DNA of 64,000 bases from Pseudomonas flavescens (GTDB lineage: Bacteria > Pseudomonadota > Gammaproteobacteria > Pseudomonadales > Pseudomonadaceae): assembly GCF_013408425.1 (NCBI RefSeq), contig NZ_JACBYV010000001.1, forward strand, positions 2,604,001 through 2,668,000. The letters run 5' to 3'. Shown here piece after piece: positions 17,047 through 26,094 of the stretch. The notes beneath the pieces are model-generated. The model saw nothing but the letters and a program-made list of their open reading frames with translations. It did no database searches and was not told where the DNA came from. The position numbers were made by a program, and so were the translations under genes. Each line of letters starts with the position of its first letter. Within the stretch, counting starts at the first letter, position 1.

Positions 17047-18399
17047 TCAGGCGTCGGCGGAAGGCGCCTTGCGCTTGAGCGGTGCCAGCCCGTCCTGACT
17101 GACCAGGGTCGGCGCATCGCTCTTCGGCTTGTTCACCGTGTTGCGTTTGGCAGGCGTCTTCGCCGCAGGCTTCTTGGCGAGCTTCTTGCCGGTCTTCGGA
17201 TCGATCTTTTTCTTCTTCGGGCCAACGGCCTTGCCTGAGGCCTTGAGGTTCTTCGGCCCCTGGTAAACGCCCTTGTGCTCCTTGATGCTGCGACGCTCGA
17301 AGCGCTGCTTGAGGTAGCGCTCGATGCTCGACATCAGGTTCCAGTCGCCGTGAGTGATCAGCGAGATCGCCGTGCCTTCGCTGCCAGCACGGCCGGTACG
17401 GCCAACACGGTGTACGTAGTCGTCGCCGGAGCGTGGCATGTCGAAGTTGATCACCAGGTCCAGACCGTCGACGTCCAGGCCACGGGCAGCGACGTCGGTG
17501 GCGACCAGCACCTTCACGGCGCCCTGACGCAGGCGATCGATGGCCAGCTTGCGATCCTTCTGGTCCTTCTCGCCGTGCAGCACGAAGGTCTTGAATTCCT
17601 TGGCCACCAGCTTGCCGTACAGACGATCGGCCTGGGCGCGGGTGTTGGTGAAGATGATCGCCTTGTCGTAGGTCTCGTTACTCAGCAGCCACTCGACCAG
17701 CAGTTCCTTGTGGTAGTTGTGGTCGGCGGTAATGATCTGCTGACGGGTCCCCTCGGCCAGCTCGCTGACTCGGTTGAGCTGCAGGTGCTCGGGATCGCGC
17801 AGCACCTTGCCGATCACCTCACGCAGGCCGGCGCCACCGCTGGTCGCGGAGAACAGCAGGGTCTGATGCTCGCTGCCGCACAGCTCCGCCAGGCGCAGCA
17901 CGTCTTCGGCGAAACCCATGTCGAGCATGCGGTCGGCTTCGTCCAGCACCAGCATTTCAACGTCTTCGAACAGCAGGTTGCCGGCGTTGGCATGCTCGAT
18001 CAGACGCCCTGGGGTGCCGATCAGGATGTCGATCTTGCGCAGCATGGCGGCCTGCACCTTGAAGTCTTCGCCGCCCGTCACGAGACCGGCCTTGAGAAAG
18101 GTGTACTGGGCGAAGCGCTCGACTTCCTTGAGCGTCTGCTGGGCCAGCTCGCGGGTCGGCAGCAGAATCAGTGCGCGCACGCTCAGCCTCTGCCTGGAAT
18201 TACCGTCACCGAGCAGGCGATGGAGCATCGGCAACACGAAAGCAGCGGTCTTGCCGCTACCGGTCTGGGCGGTCACGCGCAGATCCTTGCCCTGCAGCGC
18301 AGGCGGAATCGCCGCCGCCTGTACCGGAGTCGGCTCGACGAAATTAAGCTCGGCCACGGCTTTGAGCAGGCGTTCATGCAGGGCAAATTGGGCAAACAC
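17047..18399 (-). CDS. DEAD-box ATP-dependent RNA helicase
   Basis: 450 residues with all core motifs: Q motif before PTPVQAAAIP, Walker A AQTGSGKT, PTRELAQQ, TPGRL, DEAD in VLDEADRMLD, SAT in LLFSATSGG, and HRVGRTGRAG. A lysine-rich C-terminal tail of about 75 residues (for example KKKKIDPKTGKKLAKK) probably binds RNA. It unwinds RNA in ribosome assembly or mRNA turnover; the exact paralogue (RhlE- or SrmB-like) is not fixed. GTG at 18399 is chosen because GAGG sits 7 bases upstream and the protein then begins MFAQFALHERLL, the form I recall for Pseudomonas homologues. Confidence 0.9.
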   Translation of the reverse strand: MFAQFALHERLLKAVAELNFVEPTPVQAAAIPPALQGKDLRVTAQTGSGKTAAFVLPMLHRLLGDGNSRQRLSVRALILLPTRELAQQTLKEVERFAQYTFLKAGLVTGGEDFKVQAAMLRKIDILIGTPGRLIEHANAGNLLFEDVEMLVLDEADRMLDMGFAEDVLRLAELCGSEHQTLLFSATSGGAGLREVIGKVLRDPEHLQLNRVSELAEGTRQQIITADHNYHKELLVEWLLSNETYDKAIIFTNTRAQADRLYGKLVAKEFKTFVLHGEKDQKDRKLAIDRLRQGAVKVLVATDVAARGLDVDGLDLVINFDMPRSGDDYVHRVGRTGRAGSEGTAISLITHGDWNLMSSIERYLKQRFERRSIKEHKGVYQGPKNLKASGKAVGPKKKKIDPKTGKKLAKKPAAKTPAKRNTVNKPKSDAPTLVSQDGLAPLKRKAPSADA

Positions 18400-18495
18400 G
18401 GGGCAACCTCGATGCAAATGCTAAATCAGCCGCATAGGTTACCGCGTTCGCGCTCCGGGGCCGAATGCTTTCTCCGAACGGATGGTTGAAAACTG

Positions 18496-19398
18496 TCAGA
18501 TGGCCGGCCGCATGCGCCATTGTTTGATCAGTAAACGCCCACTGTCCCAGCCCACCAGCACCACTGCCAGCCAGATCGGCAGGTAGGTGAGAAACTGGCC
18601 GGGGTCGAACCGCTCACCCAGAAACAGCAGAGAAACCATGAACAGCAGCACCGGCTCCACATAACTGAGGATGCCGAACAGCCCCAGCGGCAGCAGCCGC
18701 GACGAGGCCATCATGGCGGCCAGGGCGACGGTGCCCAGCAGCGCCATGCCCGGCACCAGCCACCACAACCGAGGAAACTCGCCGAATACGTTGTCCGGCG
18801 CCCACTGCAGGATCATCCAGATGGCCAGAGGCGCCAGCATCAGCATTTCCAGAATCAGCCCGGACAGGGCATCGAGCCGCATCCAGCGGCGCAGCATGAA
18901 ATACGGCGGATAGCCCAGTGCGGTGACCAGCGTCACCCAGGAAAACGCCTGGGAACGCCACAACTCATGCAGCACCCCGGCGAAGGCGCAGGCCACGGCG
19001 ATCTTCTGCAGGGGGCGCAGCCGTTCACCGTAGAACACCCGCCCCACCAGCACCATGGCCAGCGGCAAGAGGAAGTAACCCAGCGAAACATCCAGCATGT
19101 GGCCCGTGAGTGGTGCCCATACGAACAGAAACCACTGCACCCCGATCAGCACGGCCGAGAGCGGCAAGGCGGCCAACAGCAAAGGCTCGCTGCGCAGGCG
19201 CTGCAGGACGGCGAGCAGCACCGGCCATTGGCGCAGCACGGTGACCAGCAGCAATACCGCCGGAATCGACCAGAGCACGCGCTGGGCGAACACCTGAAAA
19301 CCGTCCAGCGGGGTAAGCATCTGCACGTACCCGGGGATCATGGCGAACAGGATCGAGGCGCTGACAGAGAACACCACACCACGTCCGGAAAGCGTCAT
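18496..19398 (-). CDS. rarD: RarD, EamA-family transporter
   Basis: 300 residues with ten predicted helices in two EamA halves. Segments such as LFAMIPGYVQMLTPLDGFQVFAQRV-like start and ALPLSAVLIGVQWFLFVWA-type middle fit RarD, an inner-membrane drug/metabolite transporter whose substrate is not settled (chloramphenicol-related in some reports). ATG at 19398 has GAGG 6 bases upstream; an in-frame extension to 19434 has no such site. It is the first gene upstream of the helicase on the same strand, separated by 96 bases. Confidence 0.87.
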   Translation of the reverse strand: MTLSGRGVVFSVSASILFAMIPGYVQMLTPLDGFQVFAQRVLWSIPAVLLLVTVLRQWPVLLAVLQRLRSEPLLLAALPLSAVLIGVQWFLFVWAPLTGHMLDVSLGYFLLPLAMVLVGRVFYGERLRPLQKIAVACAFAGVLHELWRSQAFSWVTLVTALGYPPYFMLRRWMRLDALSGLILEMLMLAPLAIWMILQWAPDNVFGEFPRLWWLVPGMALLGTVALAAMMASSRLLPLGLFGILSYVEPVLLFMVSLLFLGERFDPGQFLTYLPIWLAVVLVGWDSGRLLIKQWRMRPAI

Positions 19399-19568
19399 TG
19401 CGCACCTCGAAGAGAGAAAGATCACCCACGCCATTCAGCCTATCAGGCGGCCGCATTGGCGGCGCCGAAACGGCGCGGGCAGACACGTCAGCGACGCTGC
19501 GCGAACGGCGGCGCACCATAACGGTTCATTGCCAGACAGACAATCACCCGCGCGGCCAAATCACAGGC

Positions 19569-19595
19569 AAAAAAAGGAATCGACGAGGCGATTCC
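19569..19595 (-). terminator. Rho-independent terminator of azoR
   Basis: Minus-strand stem GGAATCG / CGATTCC (19589-19595 with 19576-19582) around a 6-base loop, followed by a run of at least seven T. It lies 46 bases after the azoR stop. Confidence 0.85.
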
Positions 19596-19641
19596 CTGAA
19601 AAGTCGCACCCAGGAGCGGCGGGTGCGCGTGGAGACGGCGA

Positions 19642-20241
19642 TCAGATGACCTGACTGATACGTAGCTCGGCGGCTTCCAGCCCCCTGGCCATGAACTCGG
19701 CACCGAGGTTAAGGCCCTCGGCATGGATGAAGGTGACGTCGTGAATGCCCATGAAGGCCAGTACCTGACGCAGATAGGATTCCTGGTGGTCCTGGCAACC
19801 CCCCTCGTAGATACCCCCCCGGGCGGTGATCACGAAAGACCGCTTGCCATGCAACAGGCCCTGCGGCCCGTTTTCGCTGTAACGAAAGGTCACGCCGGCG
19901 CGTAACACGTGATCGAACCAGGCCTTGAGCGTGCTGGGAATGGCGAAGTTGTACATCGGTGCACCCAGCACCAGTACATCGGCGGCCACCAGTTCACCGA
20001 CCAACCGGTTGGCACGTTGCAGCGCGGCACACTCGGCAGCGCCGTGGGATTCAGTGGGCTGCATCCAGGCGTCGAGCAGGCTGACGTCGAGATGGGGCAG
20101 CGGCTCGACGCCGAGATCACGACGGCAGACAGCGTCGCCGGGGCGCTTCTCGAGCCAGTGCGCCAGAAAGCGCTCGGTCAGTTGTCGTGAAACCGAGCCG
20201 TGCTGTCGCGCACTGCTATCAATCACCAGCAACTGAGCCAT
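19642..20241 (-). CDS. azoR: FMN-dependent NADH-azoreductase
   Basis: 199 residues, flavodoxin-like fold: SSARQHGSVSRQL binds the FMN phosphate, and GAPMYNFAIPSTLKAWFD followed by TARGGIYEGG line the flavin. The enzyme reduces quinones and azo compounds with NAD(P)H in the cytoplasm. ATG at 20241 has GGAG 7 bases upstream. It is followed by a strong terminator and stands next to a small secreted protein and a LysR gene. I recall the same order around azoR3 (PA3223) in P. aeruginosa. Confidence 0.9.
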   Translation of the reverse strand: MAQLLVIDSSARQHGSVSRQLTERFLAHWLEKRPGDAVCRRDLGVEPLPHLDVSLLDAWMQPTESHGAAECAALQRANRLVGELVAADVLVLGAPMYNFAIPSTLKAWFDHVLRAGVTFRYSENGPQGLLHGKRSFVITARGGIYEGGCQDHQESYLRQVLAFMGIHDVTFIHAEGLNLGAEFMARGLEAAELRISQVI

Positions 20242-20387
20242 GGGGTCACTCCATCGATAGTCGGGTATCAAACGATGGAGGCGAGACTAGATAAACGAGG
20301 TTCGATAATAAAGCGTAAATATCCACCACTAAATATCGATGAAGTTGATTTGTTCCACCGCAGCCCCTAGGCTGCTCGAAGCTCGGG

Positions 20388-20702
20388 TCACTGTGGCTCG
20401 CAGGTCAGTTGCACGCGCAGACGGATGATGCTGCGGGCGAATTTCACCGTCAGGTTGCCGCTCTGCCCTGCTGCCAGGTTCACGCTACGTGCTCTTGGCG
20501 CTTCCGGGCCATTGCGAAATACCGCTTTGCAGGACGCCGCCGCTTCACCGTAGTTCTGCACCCGCACCGCTGCCATGTTGTGGTCGATTTCCTGGGGGCT
20601 GGCCGATACCTCGGCGCCATTGAGCTGCTTCTCGAGTTCGATGGGATAGGCCTGAGCTGCCAGCGGCAGCAAGGCGATCAGCGCACAACAGAGTTTTCTC
20701 AT
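20388..20702 (-). CDS. Small secreted Pseudomonas protein (PA3224-like)
   Basis: 104 residues with a signal peptide (MRKLCCALIALLPLAAQA). The mature part has EIDHNMAAVRVQNYGEAAASC and a final CEP, with two Cys likely joined by a disulfide, and looks beta-rich. Homologues in Pseudomonas are often mislabelled as 3-phosphoglycerate kinase; this protein has nothing of that enzyme. GGAGG lies 6 bases before the ATG. It is divergent from the LysR gene at 20779. Function unknown. Confidence 0.75.
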   Translation of the reverse strand: MRKLCCALIALLPLAAQAYPIELEKQLNGAEVSASPQEIDHNMAAVRVQNYGEAAASCKAVFRNGPEAPRARSVNLAAGQSGNLTVKFARSIIRLRVQLTCEPQ

Positions 20703-20778
20703 GGCCAGCCTCCAATGGTGGGCCGTCAGTTTAGGGCCAGTACCCTGCCCGTGCACAGGGACCGGCGAAGGAGATGAA

Positions 20779-21705
20779 ATGAAGGCCCCACGCGTAACCC
20801 TCGATCAGTGGCGCACTCTGCAGGCGGTGGTCGACCATGGCGGTTTCGCCCAGGCCGCCGAGATGCTGCACCGCTCGCAATCGTCGGTCAGCTATACGGT
20901 GGCACGTATGCAGGAGCAACTGGGCGTGCCGCTATTGCGTATCGATGGGCGCAAGGCCGTGCTTACCGAAGCGGGTGACGTGCTACTGCGCCGCTCCCGG
21001 CAACTGGTCAAGCAGGCCAGCCAGCTCGAAGACCTCGCGCACCACATGGAGCAGGGCTGGGAAGCCGAGGTTCGCCTGGTGGTCGACGCTGCCTACCCGA
21101 GCGCTCGCCTGGTGCGCGCACTCACCGCCTTCATGCCGCAAAGTCGCGGCTGTCGCGTACGCCTGCGAGAGGAAGTGCTGTCGGGTGTCGAGGAAGTACT
21201 CAAGGAAGGCGTCGCCGACCTGGCAATCAGTGGCTATAACATTCCCGGCTTCCTGGGCTCGGAGATGAGCCCGGTGGAATTCATCGCCGTGGCCCACCCC
21301 GATCACGCCCTGCACCGCCTGCAACGACAGTTGAACTTCCAGGACCTGGAAACCCAGATGCAGGTGGTGATCCGCGATTCCGGGCGCCACCAGCCCCGCG
21401 ACGTCGGCTGGCTCGGCGCCGAACAGCGCTGGACGGTGGGCAGCCTGGCCACCGCCGCCAACTTCGTCGGCAACGGTCTGGGCTTCGCCTGGTTACCGCG
21501 CCACATGATCGAGCGCGAACTGAGCGACGGCCTGCTCAAGCCCCTGCCGCTGGAAAAAGGCGGCAGTCGCAGCCCGGTCTTCTTCCTCTATGCCAGCAAG
21601 GACAAGGCCCTGGGGCCTGCCACGCAGATCCTCACCGACCTGATTCAACGCTTCGATGCCGCGCCGCTCAACGCGGCCTTCGCCTCGCCGCCGGCGCTGG
21701 CCTGA
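20779..21705 (+). CDS. LysR-family regulator (PA3225-like)
   Basis: 308 residues: winged helix-turn-helix (QWRTLQAVVDHGGFAQAAEMLHRSQSSVSYTV region) followed by a LysR substrate domain beginning RLVVDAAYPSARLV. AAGGAG lies 6 bases before the ATG. It is divergent from the small secreted protein gene and near azoR, both plausible targets. The P. aeruginosa homologue PA3225 was reported, as I recall, as a repressor affecting drug efflux, so a link to stress resistance is possible but not shown here. Confidence 0.85.
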   Translation: MKAPRVTLDQWRTLQAVVDHGGFAQAAEMLHRSQSSVSYTVARMQEQLGVPLLRIDGRKAVLTEAGDVLLRRSRQLVKQASQLEDLAHHMEQGWEAEVRLVVDAAYPSARLVRALTAFMPQSRGCRVRLREEVLSGVEEVLKEGVADLAISGYNIPGFLGSEMSPVEFIAVAHPDHALHRLQRQLNFQDLETQMQVVIRDSGRHQPRDVGWLGAEQRWTVGSLATAANFVGNGLGFAWLPRHMIERELSDGLLKPLPLEKGGSRSPVFFLYASKDKALGPATQILTDLIQRFDAAPLNAAFASPPALA

Positions 21706-21724
21706 TCAGGGTTCGCCTGCCCCC

Positions 21725-21747
21725 GGCAAGCGCACGTGCTTGCCTTT
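21725..21747 (+). terminator. Terminator of the LysR gene
   Basis: GGCAAGC (21725-21731) pairs with GCTTGCC (21738-21744) across a 6-base loop, then TTT. It follows the LysR stop by 20 bases. Confidence 0.55.
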
Positions 21748-21798
21748 CTCCATGAAGTCGAAAACACTGCTGCCACCTCACCTCAGGACTCGAACACG

Positions 21799-22353
21799 AT
21801 GTTGAAGAAACTCGCCCTTACCGCCTGCTCGCTGCTGTTCACCGCCCAGCTCATGGCGGCCGAAAATCCGCTCGTGCTGCTGACCACCAGCCTGGGCGAA
21901 ATCGAGGTGCAGCTCGACGAGCAGAAAGCGCCGATCAGTACCAAGAACTTCCTCGCTTACGTGGACAGCGGCTTCTACAAAGGCACCCAGTTCCATCGTG
22001 TGATTCCGGGTTTCATGGTGCAAGGCGGCGGTTTCGACGAGAGCATGCGCCAGAAGAACACCGGCGCGCCGATCAAGAACGAAGCCGACAACGGCCTGCA
22101 CAACGTGCGTGGCACGCTGGCCATGGCACGCACCCAGGCGCGGGACTCGGCGACCAGCCAGTTCTTCATCAACCACACCGACAACGCCTTTCTGGACCAC
22201 GGCTCGCGGGACTTCGGCTATGCGGTTTTCGGCAAGGTGACCCGCGGCATGGAAGTGGTCGACCGTATCGCCCAGGTGCGCACGGCCAACCGCGCCGGTC
22301 AGCAGAACGTACCGGTTGACCCGGTGGTGATTCTCGACGCCAAGCGCCTCTGA
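21799..22353 (+). CDS. ppiA: Periplasmic peptidyl-prolyl cis-trans isomerase (cyclophilin)
   Basis: 184 residues. Signal peptide [20 protein letters not shown], then a cyclophilin domain: [31 protein letters not shown] (catalytic Arg in FHRVI), [12 protein letters not shown] and [15 protein letters not shown]. It speeds proline isomerisation during folding of exported proteins. AGGA is 10 bases before the ATG, a slightly long spacing. The next gene on the same strand is an ABC exporter; the distance (over 100 bases) argues for separate promoters. Confidence 0.95.
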   Translation: MLKKLALTACSLLFTAQLMAAENPLVLLTTSLGEIEVQLDEQKAPISTKNFLAYVDSGFYKGTQFHRVIPGFMVQGGGFDESMRQKNTGAPIKNEADNGLHNVRGTLAMARTQARDSATSQFFINHTDNAFLDHGSRDFGYAVFGKVTRGMEVVDRIAQVRTANRAGQQNVPVDPVVILDAKRL

Positions 22354-22508
22354 TACTGCTACCCTTTGCCGGTAGACCCGCGTGCCAGAGCATGCGGGTT
22401 GCCCCTCGAGCCCAGCGCTCGCGCCTCTCGGCATTCCAGCCGGCCGGTTACGCCTGTCGGTAGCAACACGTGAAACACCCGCCCACTCGCCAGAGCAGAC
22501 TGTGCCTC

Positions 22509-24344
22509 ATGTTGTTCCGCCGCTTCGAAAATCTGATCGACGTCTTCAAACCCAGCCCTGATGTGGCACCGCCCGACGGCATGCTGCGCTTCTACGCCCA
22601 CTACCTCAAACAGGTATGGCCGTTGATGATCGCCGTGCTGGTGATCGGCTTCTTCGCGGCGCTGATCGAAGTCGCGCTGTTCAGTTTTCTCGGCCAGTTG
22701 ATCGACATGGCGCAGGCCACTGCCGACGCCCGCACGTTCTTCGCCGAACACCGCGACGAACTGCTGTGGATGGCGCTGGTGGCATTGATCATCCGGCCTC
22801 TGGTGTTCGGCCTGCACAATCTGCTTACCCACCAGGCGATCAACCCGGGGCTGACCAACCTGATTCGCTGGCAGAATCACCGTTACGTGCTCAAGCAGAG
22901 CCTGAACTTCTTCCAGAACGACTTCGCCGGGCGTATCGCCCAGCGGGTCATGCAGACCGGGCCATCGCTGCGCGATTCGGCCATGCAGGTGATCGACGCA
23001 CTGTGGCATGTGGTGGTGTACGCCGGCAGCGCACTGTACCTGTTCGCAGCGGCCGACCTGCGCCTGGTGGTGCCGCTGTCACTGTGGATCATCGGCTACA
23101 GCGCCGCGCTCTGGTACTTCGTGCCGCGCATCAAGGCGCGCTCGGCCGCTGCCTCCGCGGCGCGCTCCAAGGTCATGGGCCGGGTGGTGGATGGTTACAG
23201 CAACGTCGCCACCCTCAAGCTCTTCGCCCACTCCCGCGAAGAGGAAACCTACGCCCGCGAGGCCATGCAGGAACTACTCGACAAATTCCGCCTGCAGTCA
23301 CGCACCATCACCAGCCTGGACTTCCTCATCACCTGCATGAACGGTCTGCTGATCGTCGGTACCGGCGCCCTGGCGCTGTGGCTGTGGAGCGAGGCGCTTA
23401 TCAGCACCGGCGCCATCGCCCTGGCGCTGGGCCTGGTGATCCGCATCAACAACATGGCCGAATGGATCATGTGGGTGGTCAACGGCATTTTCGAGAACGT
23501 CGGCACCGTGCAGGACGGCATGCAGACCATCGTTCAGCCGCGCCAGGTGCTCGACCACGAAGACGCCAAACCGCTTCAGGTACGACAAGGCGGCGTACGC
23601 TTCGACGACGTGCATTTCCACTATGGCAAGAAAGGCGGCGTGATCAGCGGCCTGACCATCGACATTCGCCCCGGCGAGAAGATCGGCCTGGTAGGCCCCT
23701 CGGGGGCCGGCAAGTCGACCCTGGTCAATCTGCTGCTGCGCCTCTATGACCTGGAAAGCGGGTGCATCCTCATCGATGGCCAGAACATCGCCGATGTCAG
23801 CCAGGAAACCCTGCGTGCCAACATCGGCGTGGTCACTCAGGACACGTCCCTGTTGCACCGCTCGATCCGCGACAACCTGCGCTACGGCAGGCCCGATGCC
23901 AGCGATGAAGAGCTCTGGGCCGCCGCCCGCAAGGCCCGCGCGGATGGCTTCATCAGCACGCTGGACGACAGCCAGGGTGGCCTCGGTTTCGAGGCCCAGG
24001 TCGGTGAGCGTGGAGTCAAGCTGTCCGGCGGCCAGCGTCAGCGCATCGCCATTGCCCGGGTGCTGCTCAAGGACGCGCCGATTCTGGTGATGGACGAAGC
24101 CACCTCGGCCCTCGATTCGGAAGTCGAATCGGCCATCCAGGAGAGCCTCGACAGCCTCATGGATGGAAAGACGGTGATCGCCATCGCGCACCGCCTGTCG
24201 ACCATCGCGCGCATGGATCGCCTGGTGGTGATCGACAAGGGCCAGGTGATCGAGACCGGCACCCACGCCGAACTGATCGAGCGTGGCGGTCTGTATGCCC
24301 GTCTCTGGCAACACCAGACAGGCGGCTTCGTCGGCGTCGATTGA
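22509..24344 (+). CDS. ABC exporter, fused permease-ATPase (PA3228-like)
   Basis: 611 residues from the preferred start (MLFRRFENL). Six predicted helices precede the nucleotide-binding domain, which has Walker A GPSGAGKST, Q-loop, signature LSGGQRQRIAIARV, Walker B ILVMDEATSALD and the switch His in AIAHRLST. It is a half-size exporter of the lipid A or drug type, working as a homodimer in the inner membrane. Substrate unknown; PA3228 is reported, as I recall, in drug tolerance. No strong ribosome site decides between ATG 22509 and GTG 22470. Confidence 0.88.
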   Translation: MLFRRFENLIDVFKPSPDVAPPDGMLRFYAHYLKQVWPLMIAVLVIGFFAALIEVALFSFLGQLIDMAQATADARTFFAEHRDELLWMALVALIIRPLVFGLHNLLTHQAINPGLTNLIRWQNHRYVLKQSLNFFQNDFAGRIAQRVMQTGPSLRDSAMQVIDALWHVVVYAGSALYLFAAADLRLVVPLSLWIIGYSAALWYFVPRIKARSAAASAARSKVMGRVVDGYSNVATLKLFAHSREEETYAREAMQELLDKFRLQSRTITSLDFLITCMNGLLIVGTGALALWLWSEALISTGAIALALGLVIRINNMAEWIMWVVNGIFENVGTVQDGMQTIVQPRQVLDHEDAKPLQVRQGGVRFDDVHFHYGKKGGVISGLTIDIRPGEKIGLVGPSGAGKSTLVNLLLRLYDLESGCILIDGQNIADVSQETLRANIGVVTQDTSLLHRSIRDNLRYGRPDASDEELWAAARKARADGFISTLDDSQGGLGFEAQVGERGVKLSGGQRQRIAIARVLLKDAPILVMDEATSALDSEVESAIQESLDSLMDGKTVIAIAHRLSTIARMDRLVVIDKGQVIETGTHAELIERGGLYARLWQHQTGGFVGVD

Positions 24345-24385
24345 TGCTGGCAGGCGGCACCAGGCTGAGTAAGCCCAGGCTAATC

Positions 24386-24419
24386 GTTAGCTTGCTAACA
24401 TCATCATTTTTCATGATGT
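24386..24419. promoter_or_regulatory. Overlapping inverted repeats upstream of the DUF2790 gene
   Basis: GTTAGC-TT-GCTAAC (24386-24399) is a perfect 14-base inverted repeat. Overlapping it, ACATCAT (24398-24404) pairs with ATGATGT (24413-24419) across 8 bases. They lie 120-155 bases before the DUF2790 start. The first looks like an operator half-site pair, the second like an RNA hairpin or operator. No T-run follows. Confidence 0.4.
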
Positions 24420-24540
24420 GTACTAGCAAAGGCATCAATTTCCGCGATGCCGACATTGCTGGTCATATAAGTCCCAAGAGGCAACGAAACCGATTGGATC
24501 GGTCAGGCTGCCTCACATCGAAATGATCGAGGACATCATC

Positions 24541-24804
24541 ATGAAAATCGCAACTGCCGTTACCGCCCTGCTTTCCAGTCTCGCTCCTGCCGTGTTCGCC
24601 GCCGACGTTCAGCCCAAACCCGGTGCCGGCCTGCCGACCGAGGATTATCACTACGGCATGAAAGTCGATGTGCAGAAAATCCTGTATCGCACCGACGTCT
24701 CCGACAAGAGGGGTGTCGTGCCGGTGATCATGGTGTTCACCGACAGCCAGGGCGAAACCCACAAGATGCGTTTCCTCGAGTGGGGCGGCCGCTACGACGG
24801 CTGA
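24541..24804 (+). CDS. DUF2790 small secreted protein
   Basis: 87 residues. The signal peptide ends AVFA. The mature part has the DUF2790 pattern: YHYGMKVDVQKILYRTDVS, CxVVPVIMVF-like strand (GVVPVIMVFTDSQG) and the closing MRFLEWGG. This family is almost restricted to Pseudomonas and has no agreed function; the protein should be periplasmic. GAGGA is 7 bases before the ATG. It stands alone between the ABC exporter and a convergent acyltransferase gene, with possible operators upstream (24386-24419). Confidence 0.85.
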   Translation: MKIATAVTALLSSLAPAVFAADVQPKPGAGLPTEDYHYGMKVDVQKILYRTDVSDKRGVVPVIMVFTDSQGETHKMRFLEWGGRYDG

Positions 24805-24813
24805 CCGGTCGCG

Positions 24814-24836
24814 GCGCTGCGGCTCCCCCGCAGCGC
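24814..24836. terminator. Hairpin between DUF2790 and the convergent acyltransferase gene
   Basis: GCGCTGCGG (24814-24822) pairs with 24828-24836 across CTCCC. It lies between convergent genes; no T-run. Confidence 0.5.
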
Positions 24837-24849
24837 GCCACCGCGCAGG

Positions 24850-25974
24850 TCAGACCTGCCTGTAAGGCAGCATCTCGCGCGCCTGCTCAGCGTAGGCCAG
24901 CACGCCCTCCCGCTCTTCCTGCAGAAACCCCGCCACCGCATCACGTAGCCCGTCGTGCACCAGGTAGTGCCAGGAATGGGTGATGACCGGCTCGAAGCCG
25001 CGAATCAGCTTGTGCTCTCCCTGAGCGCCCGCATCGAAGCGCTGCAGACCCAGCTCGATCGCCTGCTCCATGCCCTGATAGAAACAGGTCTCGAAGTGCA
25101 GCCGATCGAACTCGGCCAGGCAACCCCAGTAGCGGCCATACACGCTGTCGCCACCGAGCAGGCTGAACGCCATGGCCACCGGCTGTGCACCACGACAGGC
25201 CAGTACCACGCGAATGGCCTCGGGCATACGCTCGGCCAGCAGGCTGAAGAAGGCCCGGGTCAGGTAAGGTGCCTGACCGCGTACATGGTAGGTATTGGCA
25301 TAGCAGTGATAGACGAAGTCCCACTGCGCCTCGCTCAACTGCTGCCCTTCGCACCACTCGAAATGGATGCCCTGCCCCGCCACCTGCTCGCGCTCCTTGC
25401 GCATCTGCTTGCGTTTGCGTGAGCTGAGGGTGTCGAGAAAATCCTGAAAATCCCGGTAGCCGCGGTTATGCCAGTGAAACTGACAGCCCAGGCGCTGCAG
25501 CCAGCCATCACGTCCTTGCAGCACCTCGTCGCCAGCGGTGTCGGTGAAATTCACGTGCAAGCTGGACAGCCCCTGTTCCTGCAGAGACGCGGTCACGGCG
25601 TCGAGCAACTGCCCAGCCGACTCGGCCGTCCCCAGCAGACGCTGGCCGGTCACCGGCGAAAACGGAATGGCACCCAGCAACTTGGGGTAATAGGCGATAC
25701 CAGCTCGACGGCAGGCATCTGCCCAGCCGTGATCGAACACGTACTCGCCGGAAGAGTGGTATTTGACGTAGGCCGGTAGCGCCGCCAGCGGCTTGCCGTC
25801 GGCACCGAGCAGCACCTGGTGAGCAGCCTGCCAACCGCTGCGGCCACCGACGCTGCCGCTGTCTTCCAGCGAGGCAAGAAAGGCGTGACGCAGAAACGGC
25901 TGGGGCCCGCTGAGCAGGCCGTCCCAGGTGGCGGCGTCGAGTTCGTTGAGGGCGTGCAGGCTGTAGACAGGCAT
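24850..25974 (-). CDS. FemAB/GNAT-fold acyltransferase (DUF482-like)
   Basis: 374 residues. Motifs such as FLRHAFLASLEDSGS, FDHGWADACRRAGIAYYPKL, TLSSRKRKQMRKERE and YGRYWGCL fit the peptidogalycan-biosynthesis/DUF482 family of double GNAT-fold enzymes, related to FemAB. They probably transfer an acyl or aminoacyl group, but the substrate is not known. ATG at 25974 is chosen on family length; a longer frame to 26040 overlaps the porin terminator region. Single gene, convergent with DUF2790. Confidence 0.82.
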   Translation of the reverse strand: MPVYSLHALNELDAATWDGLLSGPQPFLRHAFLASLEDSGSVGGRSGWQAAHQVLLGADGKPLAALPAYVKYHSSGEYVFDHGWADACRRAGIAYYPKLLGAIPFSPVTGQRLLGTAESAGQLLDAVTASLQEQGLSSLHVNFTDTAGDEVLQGRDGWLQRLGCQFHWHNRGYRDFQDFLDTLSSRKRKQMRKEREQVAGQGIHFEWCEGQQLSEAQWDFVYHCYANTYHVRGQAPYLTRAFFSLLAERMPEAIRVVLACRGAQPVAMAFSLLGGDSVYGRYWGCLAEFDRLHFETCFYQGMEQAIELGLQRFDAGAQGEHKLIRGFEPVITHSWHYLVHDGLRDAVAGFLQEEREGVLAYAEQAREMLPYRQV

Positions 25975-26040
25975 CGGCAATATCCGCGGGCAATCAGCGC
26001 ACACTATATCGCCAAGCGCCGTGTAGATCCGACCGCCCAT

Positions 26041-26065
26041 AAAAAACCCCGCACGAGGCGGGGTT
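26041..26065 (-). terminator. Rho-independent terminator of the porin gene
   Basis: Minus-strand stem AACCCCGC/GCGGGGTT (26058-26065 with 26045-26052) with a 5-base loop, then a T-run of six. It lies 30 bases past the porin stop. Confidence 0.88.
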
Positions 26066-26094
26066 CAAAGGAGCACCACGTTGAAACGTATTGC

